Assembly: GCF_002210225.1 (NCBI RefSeq)
Contig: NZ_MWUJ01000010.1
Span: 1 to 64,000, forward strand
DNA from: Geofilum rhodophaeum
Lineage (GTDB): Bacteria > Bacteroidota > Bacteroidia > Bacteroidales > Marinilabiliaceae
DNA: 64,000 nt
Direction of reading: 5' to 3'
In this document: one piece after another, positions 51,929 to 60,709 of the stretch
Position numbering within the stretch: position 1 is the first letter of the stretch
How the letters are laid out: every line of letters begins with the position of its first letter
Program-made: the position numbers and the translations under genes
Notes under the pieces: model-generated
Databases searched by the model: none
The model's input: only the letters and a program-made list of their open reading frames with translations
Told to the model about the DNA's origin: nothing

Positions 51929-54862
51929 ATGTACTTGAATTGTCACTCTTACCACAGTCTCCGCTACGGTGTGCTTTCGCCCGAAGTGCTGGTGCGCCGC
52001 GCCCGGGCCTTGGGCATTGATGTGCTGGTGTTGACCGACATCAATACCACTTCGGGGGTGTACGATTTTGTGAAAGCCTGTCGCGCAGCCGGCATCACGC
52101 CCCTTGTGGGCATCGAGTTTCGCAACGGTAACCGGCACTTATATACCGGCATTGCCCGTAGTTTTGAGGGCTTTGGTGAGCTGAACCGCTTTTTATCGCA
52201 GCACCTCATGAGCGGAAGTCCGCTGCCGGAGCGGGCCCCGGCCTTTGCTCAGGCTTGGGTGATTTATCCCTTTGAGGGGCACTTGCCTGAGCAGCTCGCC
52301 GAGCATGAATTCATAGGTGTGCGTCACCGTCAGCTGAACCGTTTGCTGCGGATGCCCCTGCAGGTCTGGCAGTCGCGCCTCCTTTTGTGGCAGCCGGTGA
52401 CTTTCGGGGGGCGGGGCGACTGGGACTTGCACCGGCATTTGCGGGCGGTGGATAAGAATGCTTTGCTGAATCATTTGCGGGCAAAAGATCTGGCTTCGGA
52501 GTACGATTGGCTGGTGCCTCCGGAGCGCCTGCAGGCTGCTTTTTCGGCCTATCCCTTTCTGCTGGCCAACAGCGAGGCCCTGCTCAAGAGCTGTTCCTTC
52601 GATTTTGATTTTTCCGGCATTAAAAACAAACAAAGTTATACGGGCAGTCGTGCCGCGGATGCCCGTTTGTTGGAGCAGTTGGCGGTGGACGGACTCGAGC
52701 AGCGTTACGGTAAGGGGCATGTGGAGGCACGGGAGCGGGTGAGCAAGGAGTTGGGCATCATCAATCAGCTGGGCTTTGCCGCCTATTTTTTGATTGCCTG
52801 GGACATGGTGCGCTACTCCCTCTCGCGCGGCTTTTACCATGTAGGGCGGGGCAGCGGGGCCAATAGCGTGGTGGCCTACTGTCTGCGCATTACCGATGTC
52901 GATCCCATAGAGCTCAACTTGTACTTCGAACGCTTCTTGAATCCCAAGCGGACTTCCCCGCCCGATTTCGACATCGATTATTCGTGGCGCGACCGGGATG
53001 CCGTGCAGCACTATCTGTTTAAACGTTACGGTCAGGAGCACGTGGCCCTGTTGGGCGCCATGTCCACCTTCCAGCGCAAAGCCGGTCTCCGCGAACTCGG
53101 CAAGGTGTATGGTCTCCCCACCGACGAACTGGAGTTGCTGGTGCAGGGACGTGCCCCCGATGAAGCCCTGAACCAGAAAATTGCAGAGCTGGCGGGACGC
53201 TTGGAAGATTTTCCCAACCTGCGGACCATTCACGCCGGCGGTATTTTGGTGAGTGAGTTGCCGATAACGGCCTATACGGCACTGGATTTGCCGCCGAAGG
53301 GATTGCCCACCACGCAGTTTGATATGTATGTGGCGGAGGATATTGGTTTTGAAAAGCTCGACGTGCTGTCGCAGCGCGGCATCGGCCACATTCAGGACAG
53401 CGCCCGGCTGGTCTTGGAAAATCAGGGAAAGCGCATTGATGTGCATGCCGTTAAGTGCTTTAAGGAGGACCCGAAGGTCAAGGCCCTGTTGGCCAGCGGG
53501 GAGACCAACGGCTGTTTCTACATTGAGAGTCCCGCTATGCGCGGCTTGCTGCGCAAGCTGCACTGCAGCGACTACCTGACGCTGGTGGCGGCCAGTTCCA
53601 TCATTCGGCCCGGCGTAGCCAAATCGGGCATGATGAAGGCCTACATCGAGCGCTTCCACAATCCCACTGGTTTTACTTACCTGCATCCGGTGATGGAGGA
53701 GCAGTTGAGGGAGACTTACGGGGTGATGGTGTACCAGGAGGATGTGATTAAGGTGGGGCATCATTTTGCGGGACTCGATTTGGCCGATGCCGATGTGTTG
53801 CGCCGGGCCATGAGTGGAAAGTACCGCTCGAAGGAGGCTTTTCAGGAGCTGACCCGGCGCTTTTTTGATAATTGTCGCCAAAAAGGCTACTCCGAGGCGC
53901 TGACTGCGGAGGTGTGGCGGCAAATAGAATCCTTTGCCGGTTATTCTTTTTCGAAGGCCCACTCGGCCTCCTACGCCGTGGAAAGCTTTCAGAGTCTTTA
54001 TTTAAAGGCTTATTTTCCGCTGGAGTTTATGGTGGCGGTGATCAATAACTTTGGCGGTTTTTACGCCACCTGGGTGTATGTGCACGAGGCCCGCCGCTGG
54101 GGTGCCGTGTTGCACCTGCCCTGTGTCAACCACAGTACTTACGCCACTTCCATAAAGGGGAAGGACTTGTATCTGGGTCTGGTACATGTGCAGTCGTTGG
54201 AGCAGGCCCTGGCACAGCGCCTGGTGGCCGAGCGGGAGCGGGGTGGTTTGTTTCGCGATTTGCCCGACTTTATAGAACGTACCCAGGTGGGCCGGGAACA
54301 GTTGGTGCTGCTCATTCGGCTCGGGGCCCTCCGCTTTACCGCTAAGAGCAAGCCCGAATTGCTGTGGGAGGCCCACCTTTATCTGAGTCGCCACCAGGTG
54401 AAGGTCAAGCCGCCCCGCCTGTTTCCCTTACAAGGCAAGAAGTACCGACTGCCCCAATTGCTGCAACAGCCGCTCGAAGATCTTTACGATGAGTTGGAGT
54501 TGTTGGGTTTTCCGGTCAGCGGTACCTGGTTCGATTTGTTGCAGACCGGCTACAGGGGTGAGGTAATGGCGCGGGACTTGCCGCAGCGGGTGGGACAGCG
54601 GGTAAAGATGGTGGGCCAGCTGGTCACCCTAAAATATGTGCGCACGGTACGTAAGGACTTGATGCACTTTGGCACTTTTATCGATGCCGAGGGACAGTTT
54701 TTGGATACGGTGCACTTTCCGCCAGTGCTCAAAGCCTGGCCCTTTAAGGGCAATGGCGCCTACCTGTTGCAGGGCAAGGTGGTCAGCGATTTCGGCTTTT
54801 GCTCCCTGGAGGTGGAAAAGATGGCGCCGCTGCCGCTGAAACCCGACCCGCGGGCGGGATAG
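51929..54862 (+). CDS. DnaE-type DNA polymerase III alpha subunit, probably error-prone paralogue
   Basis: 977 residues, shorter than the roughly 1160 of a replicative DnaE. ATG 51929 follows a purine-rich GAGGAGGG site and begins the PHP domain (MYLNCHSYHSLRYGVLSPE); the frame open from 51866 is not used. The PHP metal residues look degenerate (LTDINTTSG). The polymerase core has RGSGANSVVAYCL and PPDFDIDY with Asp346, Asp348 and Asp350. Next come the fingers (GVMVYQEDVIKVGHHFAGL, SFSKAHSASYAVESFQSLYL) and a C-terminal OB fold. The coupling to dinB suggests a lesion-bypass role like DnaE2/ImuC. Confidence 0.88.
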   Translation: MYLNCHSYHSLRYGVLSPEVLVRRARALGIDVLVLTDINTTSGVYDFVKACRAAGITPLVGIEFRNGNRHLYTGIARSFEGFGELNRFLSQHLMSGSPLPERAPAFAQAWVIYPFEGHLPEQLAEHEFIGVRHRQLNRLLRMPLQVWQSRLLLWQPVTFGGRGDWDLHRHLRAVDKNALLNHLRAKDLASEYDWLVPPERLQAAFSAYPFLLANSEALLKSCSFDFDFSGIKNKQSYTGSRAADARLLEQLAVDGLEQRYGKGHVEARERVSKELGIINQLGFAAYFLIAWDMVRYSLSRGFYHVGRGSGANSVVAYCLRITDVDPIELNLYFERFLNPKRTSPPDFDIDYSWRDRDAVQHYLFKRYGQEHVALLGAMSTFQRKAGLRELGKVYGLPTDELELLVQGRAPDEALNQKIAELAGRLEDFPNLRTIHAGGILVSELPITAYTALDLPPKGLPTTQFDMYVAEDIGFEKLDVLSQRGIGHIQDSARLVLENQGKRIDVHAVKCFKEDPKVKALLASGETNGCFYIESPAMRGLLRKLHCSDYLTLVAASSIIRPGVAKSGMMKAYIERFHNPTGFTYLHPVMEEQLRETYGVMVYQEDVIKVGHHFAGLDLADADVLRRAMSGKYRSKEAFQELTRRFFDNCRQKGYSEALTAEVWRQIESFAGYSFSKAHSASYAVESFQSLYLKAYFPLEFMVAVINNFGGFYATWVYVHEARRWGAVLHLPCVNHSTYATSIKGKDLYLGLVHVQSLEQALAQRLVAERERGGLFRDLPDFIERTQVGREQLVLLIRLGALRFTAKSKPELLWEAHLYLSRHQVKVKPPRLFPLQGKKYRLPQLLQQPLEDLYDELELLGFPVSGTWFDLLQTGYRGEVMARDLPQRVGQRVKMVGQLVTLKYVRTVRKDLMHFGTFIDAEGQFLDTVHFPPVLKAWPFKGNGAYLLQGKVVSDFGFCSLEVEKMAPLPLKPDPRAG

Positions 54863-54925
54863 GTGAGGGGACAGAGGAGATTGGCGCGTTTGAAAAGGAA
54901 TGTTTTGGCGGAGTAGGCATGTAAA

Positions 54926-54955
54926 GGGGGTGTCTCTAAAATCAGAGACACCCCC
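54926..54955. terminator. Bidirectional terminator
   Basis: GGGGGTGTCTCT and AGAGACACCCCC form a perfect 12-bp stem with loop AAAATC between the convergent dnaE-like and secreted-protein genes. Confidence 0.8.
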
Positions 54956-54987
54956 TTGTAATTGGTATAAAAAATGAAACGTGCTGG

Positions 54988-55734
54988 TTAGCGGATGTTC
55001 TTAACAATCTTGTCGGTAACCACTGCGCCATTGGCATATTGCTTAACCTGCAGATAAATGCCGGCGGGCAATACATCAAAATTGTTGCCCATTCTTACCC
55101 CACTGATGTTGAAATATTCGGTAGTAACTACCTGACCTTCAGCTTTGGGTGCGTTGATGGCGGTCGGAGAGGGCTCTTCAATAATGATGTGGTAAAGGTT
55201 AACTCCGCTGCTGGGCGACCACATATAGATGGTGGTGGCTTCCTCACCGGTGTAGGTGACGGTGGTGGCAGTAAGGCTTGCTCCAAGAGCATCGACTTGA
55301 GCCAAAAGGTTATCATCGCTGCCGGCAGCAACATTTAAATGCCGGTCTGTATCGCCAGAGGAAGACATACACATAATGGTGATGTCACAAGGGCCTTCAA
55401 CGTCAAAGCCAATCACCCTATTGAGGGGCGCACCAGTTTCAGAATCAAAGGCACCGGAACCACCAAATTTCAGTCGGTGGGTGTAGGTATACTCTACGTC
55501 CTTATAGGTGACGGTTTTTCCGTTCGTGTCAATGTCCACTTTTTTTCCGTCTGCCCCATAGATGGTCAGTCCGTCTACTACTTTGACTTCAATGATGCTG
55601 GCCGAAGTTACCTCTCCTGTTATGCCAACTGCTTCCAGAAAAGAAGCATCACTGATGTTCCATGCGGGGAGCTGGGCACTTGAAGTTGCAGCAAAAGCCA
55701 GGACTGCGAATAAGAGCATGTAAATTTTCTTCAT
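54988..55734 (-). CDS. Secreted protein with type IX-like C-terminal sorting domain
   Basis: 248 residues with a signal peptide (MKKIYMLLFAVLAFAATSSAQ). The middle is a beta-rich domain (FGGSGAFDSETGAPLNRVIG; CDITIMCMSSSGDTDRHLNV) of the kind often appended to surface polysaccharide-binding or lyase proteins, with no catalytic motif recognised. The last 60 residues (EYFNISGVRMGNNFDVLPAG, then IYLQVKQYANGAVVTDKIVK) look like a type A T9SS sorting domain, so it would be exported to the surface. Function unknown. Confidence 0.75.
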   Translation of the reverse strand: MKKIYMLLFAVLAFAATSSAQLPAWNISDASFLEAVGITGEVTSASIIEVKVVDGLTIYGADGKKVDIDTNGKTVTYKDVEYTYTHRLKFGGSGAFDSETGAPLNRVIGFDVEGPCDITIMCMSSSGDTDRHLNVAAGSDDNLLAQVDALGASLTATTVTYTGEEATTIYMWSPSSGVNLYHIIIEEPSPTAINAPKAEGQVVTTEYFNISGVRMGNNFDVLPAGIYLQVKQYANGAVVTDKIVKNIR

Positions 55735-55807
55735 AATTTAAGATTTTAGTTGTGTTTGATTAAAAATGATTAACAAGTGTAAATATAGGGAGAAGGCGGC
55801 CCTGTGG

Positions 55808-55843
55808 AGGTGGGTGAAATGCTTAAAAAAGGTGGGTGAATTG
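55808..55843. repeat. Short direct repeat upstream of a divergent gene pair
   Basis: AGGTGGGTGAAATG (55808-55821) and AGGTGGGTGAATTG (55830-55843) are spaced 22 bp start to start, about two helical turns, with a partial third copy near 55858. They lie between the secreted-protein gene and the TRIC-type gene. Operator or decayed repeat cannot be decided. Confidence 0.4.
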
Positions 55844-55965
55844 TCAAAATGGATAAAAGGTGAATGGTCCACCCAGGTAATACCTTGTTTTAAATCAGGT
55901 TTTTAGCATTTTGTGCTTGTAAATGTCGTTTGCGCCTTGTTTCTTTGCGGCCACAAAATCGGACT

Positions 55966-56583
55966 ATGAGCATATTGATTTTACTCGACTATATTGGGAC
56001 CATGGTTTTTGCCATGAGTGGGGTGCTTACGGCAGCCGAAAAGCGACTCGATTTGTTCGGGGCCATGTTTATTGGGGTGGTTACCGCCATTGGAGGGGGA
56101 ACCACGCGCGATTTGCTCATAGGGGTTACGCCGGTTACCTGGCTGAGTATGCCCATTTATCTTTATTTGATTTTGGGCGCTATTTTGCTGGCCATGCTTT
56201 TTAGGAAGGTGCTGGCCAAATGGCGCCGTACCCTTTTTATTTTTGATACCATTGGCATTGGGGTGTTTACGATTATCGGACTCGAAAAGGCCTTGGCCAT
56301 TGGGGTGAATCCGGGTGTGGCGGTACTGATGGGGGTGACTTCGGCTGTGGTGGGCGGTGTGATTAGGGATACGCTGACCAATGAGGTGCCGCTTATTTTT
56401 CAGCGGGAGATTTATGCTACGGCTTGTATTGCCGGCGCTCTGGTGTATTTGTTGCTGCGGTACATCGGCTTGGATCCGGCCATGAATCAGTTGCTTACGG
56501 CAGGGGTCATTATAGCCATACGGTTGCTGTCGATTCGTTTCAACTGGTCGATGCCCATTTTGTCGATGCCGCGCGAGGACTAG
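55966..56583 (+). CDS. TRIC/YicG-type membrane channel (UPF0126)
   Basis: 205 residues from ATG 55966, with seven hydrophobic helices arranged as two repeats. DYIGTMVFAMSGVLTAAEKR with AIGGGTTRDLLIG is matched by DTIGIGVFTIIG with AVVGGVIRDTLTN. This is the duplicated signature of prokaryotic trimeric intracellular cation channels. It is probably a potassium-permeable inner-membrane channel. The 3' end overlaps the convergent helicase gene by 4 bp. Confidence 0.9.
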   Translation: MSILILLDYIGTMVFAMSGVLTAAEKRLDLFGAMFIGVVTAIGGGTTRDLLIGVTPVTWLSMPIYLYLILGAILLAMLFRKVLAKWRRTLFIFDTIGIGVFTIIGLEKALAIGVNPGVAVLMGVTSAVVGGVIRDTLTNEVPLIFQREIYATACIAGALVYLLLRYIGLDPAMNQLLTAGVIIAIRLLSIRFNWSMPILSMPRED

Positions 56584-58583
56584 TCCTCCTCGTCCAGCGC
56601 CCGGGCTATGTTTCGATAGGTGTGGGCCTGTTCGTCCTCCCCCAGCTTTTTGCAGACCTTACTTAAAAGGTAGTACACGTCGGCATTTTTCTTGCGGATG
56701 TTTTTGGCTTCCAGCAGATCGTGGTGGGCCGCTTCGTAGTGGCGCAGGGCCAGGCGTACCCGTCCCCGCAGCAAAAGTGCCTCAAAATTGCGTTGCTTAA
56801 TTTTAAGGAGGGCGGTGCAGTCCTTTTCCGCTTTTTTAAGGTCGCCTTCGGATTCGTGCAGTTCGGCCCGGCGCAGGAGGGCTTCCGGATAGTCGGGGTT
56901 CAGTCGCAGTGCCTTGTTCAGGTTGGCTACTGCTGCGCCCTTGTCGTTGAATTTGAGGGCGCATTCGTTGGCCATGAGGTAGTATTCTTTGGCAAACTCG
57001 AGGGTGTTTTTGCGTTGCTGCTGCAACTGGTCCTCCAGTTGCAGCAACTGGTGGCGGTAATGGTCGGCAAAGCGCATTTCCCTCACCAGAAAGCGTTGAA
57101 TGGCTTTGTTGTTAAGATCGTTGCGCGCATCTACAGCTTCGGCAAAACGACTTACAGCCTTTTTCCAGTCCTGCTCACGAAAGGCCTGCAAGGCTTCGGC
57201 ATAGGCTCCATCTGCCCGGGCTTTTTTAATTTCAGCCTCAATCAGCTGTTTGTTGTTGGCGGCTCTGGAGAATTGTTCTACCTCACGTTTTACTATGATG
57301 TCGGAGGGGCGTACGGGGGTTTTGAGCACCATGCCTTCGAGCGAGCGGCAGCGACTCAGGGCCACGTAGAGCTGTCCCCCCGCAAAAGCGCCTCCGCTGA
57401 AGTCGATCAGCACCTTGTCGAAGGTGAGTCCCTGGCTCTTGTGCACGGTAATGGCCCAGGAGAGTTTTAAGGGGTACTGGGTAAAGGAGCCGAGTTCTTC
57501 GGCAATGATTTTGTTGTTGGCTTCGTCGTATTTATAGCGCAGGTTCTCCCATTTTTCGCGGGTTACCAGGTAGGTCTGGTCGTTTTCGAGACGTACCCAA
57601 ATGCCGTCTTCCCCAATCTCGTCGACCCGACCCAGGGAGCCGTTGTACCAGCGTCGTTCGGGGTCGTTTTTTACGAACATTACCTGGGCGTCTTCTCTCA
57701 GTACCAGGTTTTTGAGGGTGGGCAGACTGGATTCGGGGAATTCGCCCTGGATGTCGCCGGCAAAACTGTGGGCGGGGGTGGTGAGTTCGCTGAGTCGTTG
57801 TTCGTTGATGTAATCGACGGTGTCGCGGCGGGTGGCCAGGGTGATGAAGAGCTCTTCGCGGGGCGGCTCAAAGCCCGGCTGCAGGCGCTGGTTGATTGCG
57901 CCAATGTCCATTTGCTGCGCCTTATTGACCCGTATCTTGTCGAGGAGTCCCACAAACACCGGGTCGCTTTGGCGGTAGACTTTTTGCAACTCGATCTGCA
58001 CCAAGGGGATTTGCTGAAAAACGCGGGCCGAAAAGAAAAAGGGGGTAGGGTAAAAGCGACTCAGGATGCTCCACTCGTCGCGCTTGACCACAGGCTCGAG
58101 CTGAAAGGCATCGCCCACCAGCAGCATTTGCTTGCCGCCGAAGGGCAGGTGCCGGTTGCCCGAAAAGACGCGTAGTACCTGGTCGATGAAGTCGAGTATG
58201 TCGCCCCGCACCATGGATATTTCGTCGATGATGATGAGCTCCACTTCCTTGATCAGCTTCTGCTTTTCGCTGTTGTATTTTAAGAAGTCGTAGATTCTTC
58301 GGTTTTGCGTAGAGAGGTCGGGGTCGTTGGGCAGTATGGGCCTAAAGGGAATTTTGAAGAAGGAGTGCAGGGTTACGCCGCCGGCGTTGATGGCGGCAAT
58401 GCCGGTGGGGGCCAGTACAATGTGCTTTTTGTGGGTGTGGTTGCAGACGTAGCGCAGGAAGGTCGATTTACCCGTTCCTGCCCGGCCCGTGAGGTAAACC
58501 GATGAACTGGTGTGTTGAATAAGACGCAGGGCGTCCTGAAACTCCGCATTGTCGGTATCTATCTTTTCGGGTAATTCTGTCAT
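56580..58583 (-). CDS. Pif1/RecD-like DNA helicase with C-terminal TPR repeats
   Basis: 667 residues from ATG 58583, which overlaps the stop of the upstream TPR gene (ATGA). Starts further upstream add only basic residues. Superfamily 1B helicase motifs are present: Walker A GRAGTGKST with Lys39, APTGIAAINAGGVTLHSFF, Walker B IIIDEISMV, GDAFQLEPV, and WAITVHKSQGLTFDKVLIDF then YVALSRCRS. From about residue 480 on, a helical region with tetratricopeptide repeats follows (AVANLNKALRLNPDYPEALLRRAEL; EALLLRGRVRLALRHYEAA). The TPRs may recruit partners. It is the last gene of a three-gene minus-strand operon. Confidence 0.9.
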   Translation of the reverse strand: MTELPEKIDTDNAEFQDALRLIQHTSSSVYLTGRAGTGKSTFLRYVCNHTHKKHIVLAPTGIAAINAGGVTLHSFFKIPFRPILPNDPDLSTQNRRIYDFLKYNSEKQKLIKEVELIIIDEISMVRGDILDFIDQVLRVFSGNRHLPFGGKQMLLVGDAFQLEPVVKRDEWSILSRFYPTPFFFSARVFQQIPLVQIELQKVYRQSDPVFVGLLDKIRVNKAQQMDIGAINQRLQPGFEPPREELFITLATRRDTVDYINEQRLSELTTPAHSFAGDIQGEFPESSLPTLKNLVLREDAQVMFVKNDPERRWYNGSLGRVDEIGEDGIWVRLENDQTYLVTREKWENLRYKYDEANNKIIAEELGSFTQYPLKLSWAITVHKSQGLTFDKVLIDFSGGAFAGGQLYVALSRCRSLEGMVLKTPVRPSDIIVKREVEQFSRAANNKQLIEAEIKKARADGAYAEALQAFREQDWKKAVSRFAEAVDARNDLNNKAIQRFLVREMRFADHYRHQLLQLEDQLQQQRKNTLEFAKEYYLMANECALKFNDKGAAVANLNKALRLNPDYPEALLRRAELHESEGDLKKAEKDCTALLKIKQRNFEALLLRGRVRLALRHYEAAHHDLLEAKNIRKKNADVYYLLSKVCKKLGEDEQAHTYRNIARALDEED

Positions 58584-60703
58584 TCTTCTTCTTCGCTGTC
58601 GCTCCACGGTTGTGCGCCTATGCCGTAGCGCTTGATTACATTATAGGCCTTAAATATGCCCAGTTCTCCCGCCTTGCTTAAATCCAGTGTGCCTTCGCTT
58701 TCCTGTTCGAGGAAAATGCGGATGAGGCCCCGGTTGAACCAGGCTTCGGCAAAGTCGGGCTGTGCCGCTATGGCTGCACTGAAGTGCGTTATGGCGGTCT
58801 CAAAGTTACGCATTTGTGCCTGAACTACCCCCAGGTTGTAGTGGGCAAAGGCAAAATTGGGGGTGAGGTCTGTGATGTGTTGCAAATCGTCGTTGATGAG
58901 GTCGTAATCGAGGATGCGACGCTCCTCGCCCTCGTTGCTGCCTGCTGCAGGGCGTGTGAGGGTGCCGCCCGTTTGCAGCGCACCTGCTTCGGGCAGCTCC
59001 GCTTCCATGCTGCGTATGGTCTCCACCATTTTAAAGCGGGTGTAGGCCCGGTTGAAAAGGGCCGGCAGGTGATCGGGTGTGATGCTTAAAACGCGGTTAA
59101 AATCGTCGAGGGCGTTGTTGAGGTTGAGCACGGTGTTGTAGAGGGTGCCTCTGGCAAAGTAGAGGGTCGCCTGGTCGGCCTCCGGGGCGGTTTTCAGCTG
59201 CTCGGTCAGCGCGCTGATTTGGCTGAATATGGCGGCTGCTTTTTCGCGATCGGCCTCGAGTTCGGCATTGGCCAGACGCAAGGTTCGGGGGATGGGTTGT
59301 TGGCGGTTGATGCGATCGATTTCCAGGTGGAAATAGGGGAGGCGGTGGACCAGACTGTCGTCGGGGTAATAGGTGATGCCGAATATCCCTTCCATATCGA
59401 TGACGATGTTGCGGTTTTGAATGCGTCCCCGTAAGGGGTTGGTGGCCGGCTCTTCGTCGGGTTCGTTGCCAAAATCGTCGAGTACGGCCACTTTGTTGTA
59501 GTTGCGTATGTCGCGGTCGTTTTCGCTGCGGGTGGCTTTGCGTGCCGGTTTTTCTTCTTCGCTGTCGGCTGTCGCCCCGCTGCTTTTTTCGTTTTGTGCC
59601 ACTTGTTCACGTCGCTCCAGGTTGAGTTTAACAGCGGTACCGTAGTCGAGTTCGGCCCCGTGGGTGTCGCCCAGGTTCTGACGCACGTGAGCGCGTGTCT
59701 CGTAAACGGGCGCAAAATCCGGATAATTGTCGGCCACTATGTTGAGGTCGGCCAGCGCCTCGCGGTAGGAGCCGATTTCGGTGTACAACATGGCGCGGTA
59801 GTAGAGGGTCAGCAGGTCGTCGCTACGCAGGGCCAGCACCCTGGAGAAATCCTCAATGGCCCGGTTGGTGTCGCCCACCTGGGCCCGCAAGATGCCCCGG
59901 TTGGAGTAGGCCATGGCGTTGCGGGGTTCCAGTTCTATCACCTTGTCAAAGTCGCTGAGCGTGCCTCTTAAATCGTCGAGCTGGTAGCGGATGATGCCTC
60001 GGTTCATATAAAAGCGGGCGTCTTCGGGACGCAGTTCCACGGCTTTGTCGAGGTCGGCAAGGGCTTTTTCGTATTCGTTGAGTTGGTAAAGAACGACGGC
60101 CCGGTTCGCATAGCCGTCGGGTACATAGGGGTTCGCCTCCACGGCCTTGCTGAAGTCGGCCAGTCCCCCCAGGGTATCGCCCGAGGCGACTTTGGCGTGA
60201 CCACGGTTGAGGAGGGCTGAAAGGAGTTTGGGGGCGTGTTGCAGCGCAGTGCTGTAGGTGTTTATGGCTGCTTCGTAATCCTTACCGTGCAATTCGGCAA
60301 TGCCCTTGTTGATGAGTAGGTTGATGTTCTTTGGTTCGAGTTGGAGTCCGCTCTGGTAATCGCTGAGGGCTTCGGGGGTGCGACCCAGTTTTTGACGAAC
60401 GATGCCCCGAAGGTTCCAGGCGTCGGCAATGTAGGGGTTGATTTCCAGGGCTTTGCTCACGTCTTGTTCGGCGCCTTTGAGGTCGTCGAGATTGTATTTT
60501 CCTAGTGCTCTGAAGTAGTAGGGCTCGCTGAGGTAGGGCTTGGCCTGAATAACCTGGTTGAAGTACTGAATGGCCAATACATAGTCCTCAAAATACAGGG
60601 CATTGCGACCGATGATGGTCATACGGTCGGTATCGATCTGTGCTTTGATCGGAAGCTGCAAAGTCAGCAGCAAGAGGAGGAGGATATGTCGTGCCTTCAG
60701 CAT
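58580..60703 (-). CDS. Secreted tetratricopeptide repeat protein
   Basis: 707 residues with a signal peptide (ILLLLLLTLQLPIKAQ). Nine or more TPR units of about 34 residues fill residues 30-370 (for example YFNQVIQAKPYLSEPYYFRA; AYSNRGILRAQVGDTNRAIEDFSRVLAL). A charged linker comes next (SSGATADSEEEKPARKATRS). After a non-TPR section, further TPRs follow near the C-terminus. It is probably a periplasmic or cell-surface scaffold. It starts 6 bp after the M23 peptidase gene and overlaps the helicase gene, so the three are co-transcribed. Confidence 0.88.
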   Translation of the reverse strand: MLKARHILLLLLLTLQLPIKAQIDTDRMTIIGRNALYFEDYVLAIQYFNQVIQAKPYLSEPYYFRALGKYNLDDLKGAEQDVSKALEINPYIADAWNLRGIVRQKLGRTPEALSDYQSGLQLEPKNINLLINKGIAELHGKDYEAAINTYSTALQHAPKLLSALLNRGHAKVASGDTLGGLADFSKAVEANPYVPDGYANRAVVLYQLNEYEKALADLDKAVELRPEDARFYMNRGIIRYQLDDLRGTLSDFDKVIELEPRNAMAYSNRGILRAQVGDTNRAIEDFSRVLALRSDDLLTLYYRAMLYTEIGSYREALADLNIVADNYPDFAPVYETRAHVRQNLGDTHGAELDYGTAVKLNLERREQVAQNEKSSGATADSEEEKPARKATRSENDRDIRNYNKVAVLDDFGNEPDEEPATNPLRGRIQNRNIVIDMEGIFGITYYPDDSLVHRLPYFHLEIDRINRQQPIPRTLRLANAELEADREKAAAIFSQISALTEQLKTAPEADQATLYFARGTLYNTVLNLNNALDDFNRVLSITPDHLPALFNRAYTRFKMVETIRSMEAELPEAGALQTGGTLTRPAAGSNEGEERRILDYDLINDDLQHITDLTPNFAFAHYNLGVVQAQMRNFETAITHFSAAIAAQPDFAEAWFNRGLIRIFLEQESEGTLDLSKAGELGIFKAYNVIKRYGIGAQPWSDSEEEE

Positions 60704-60709
60704 AGCGGT

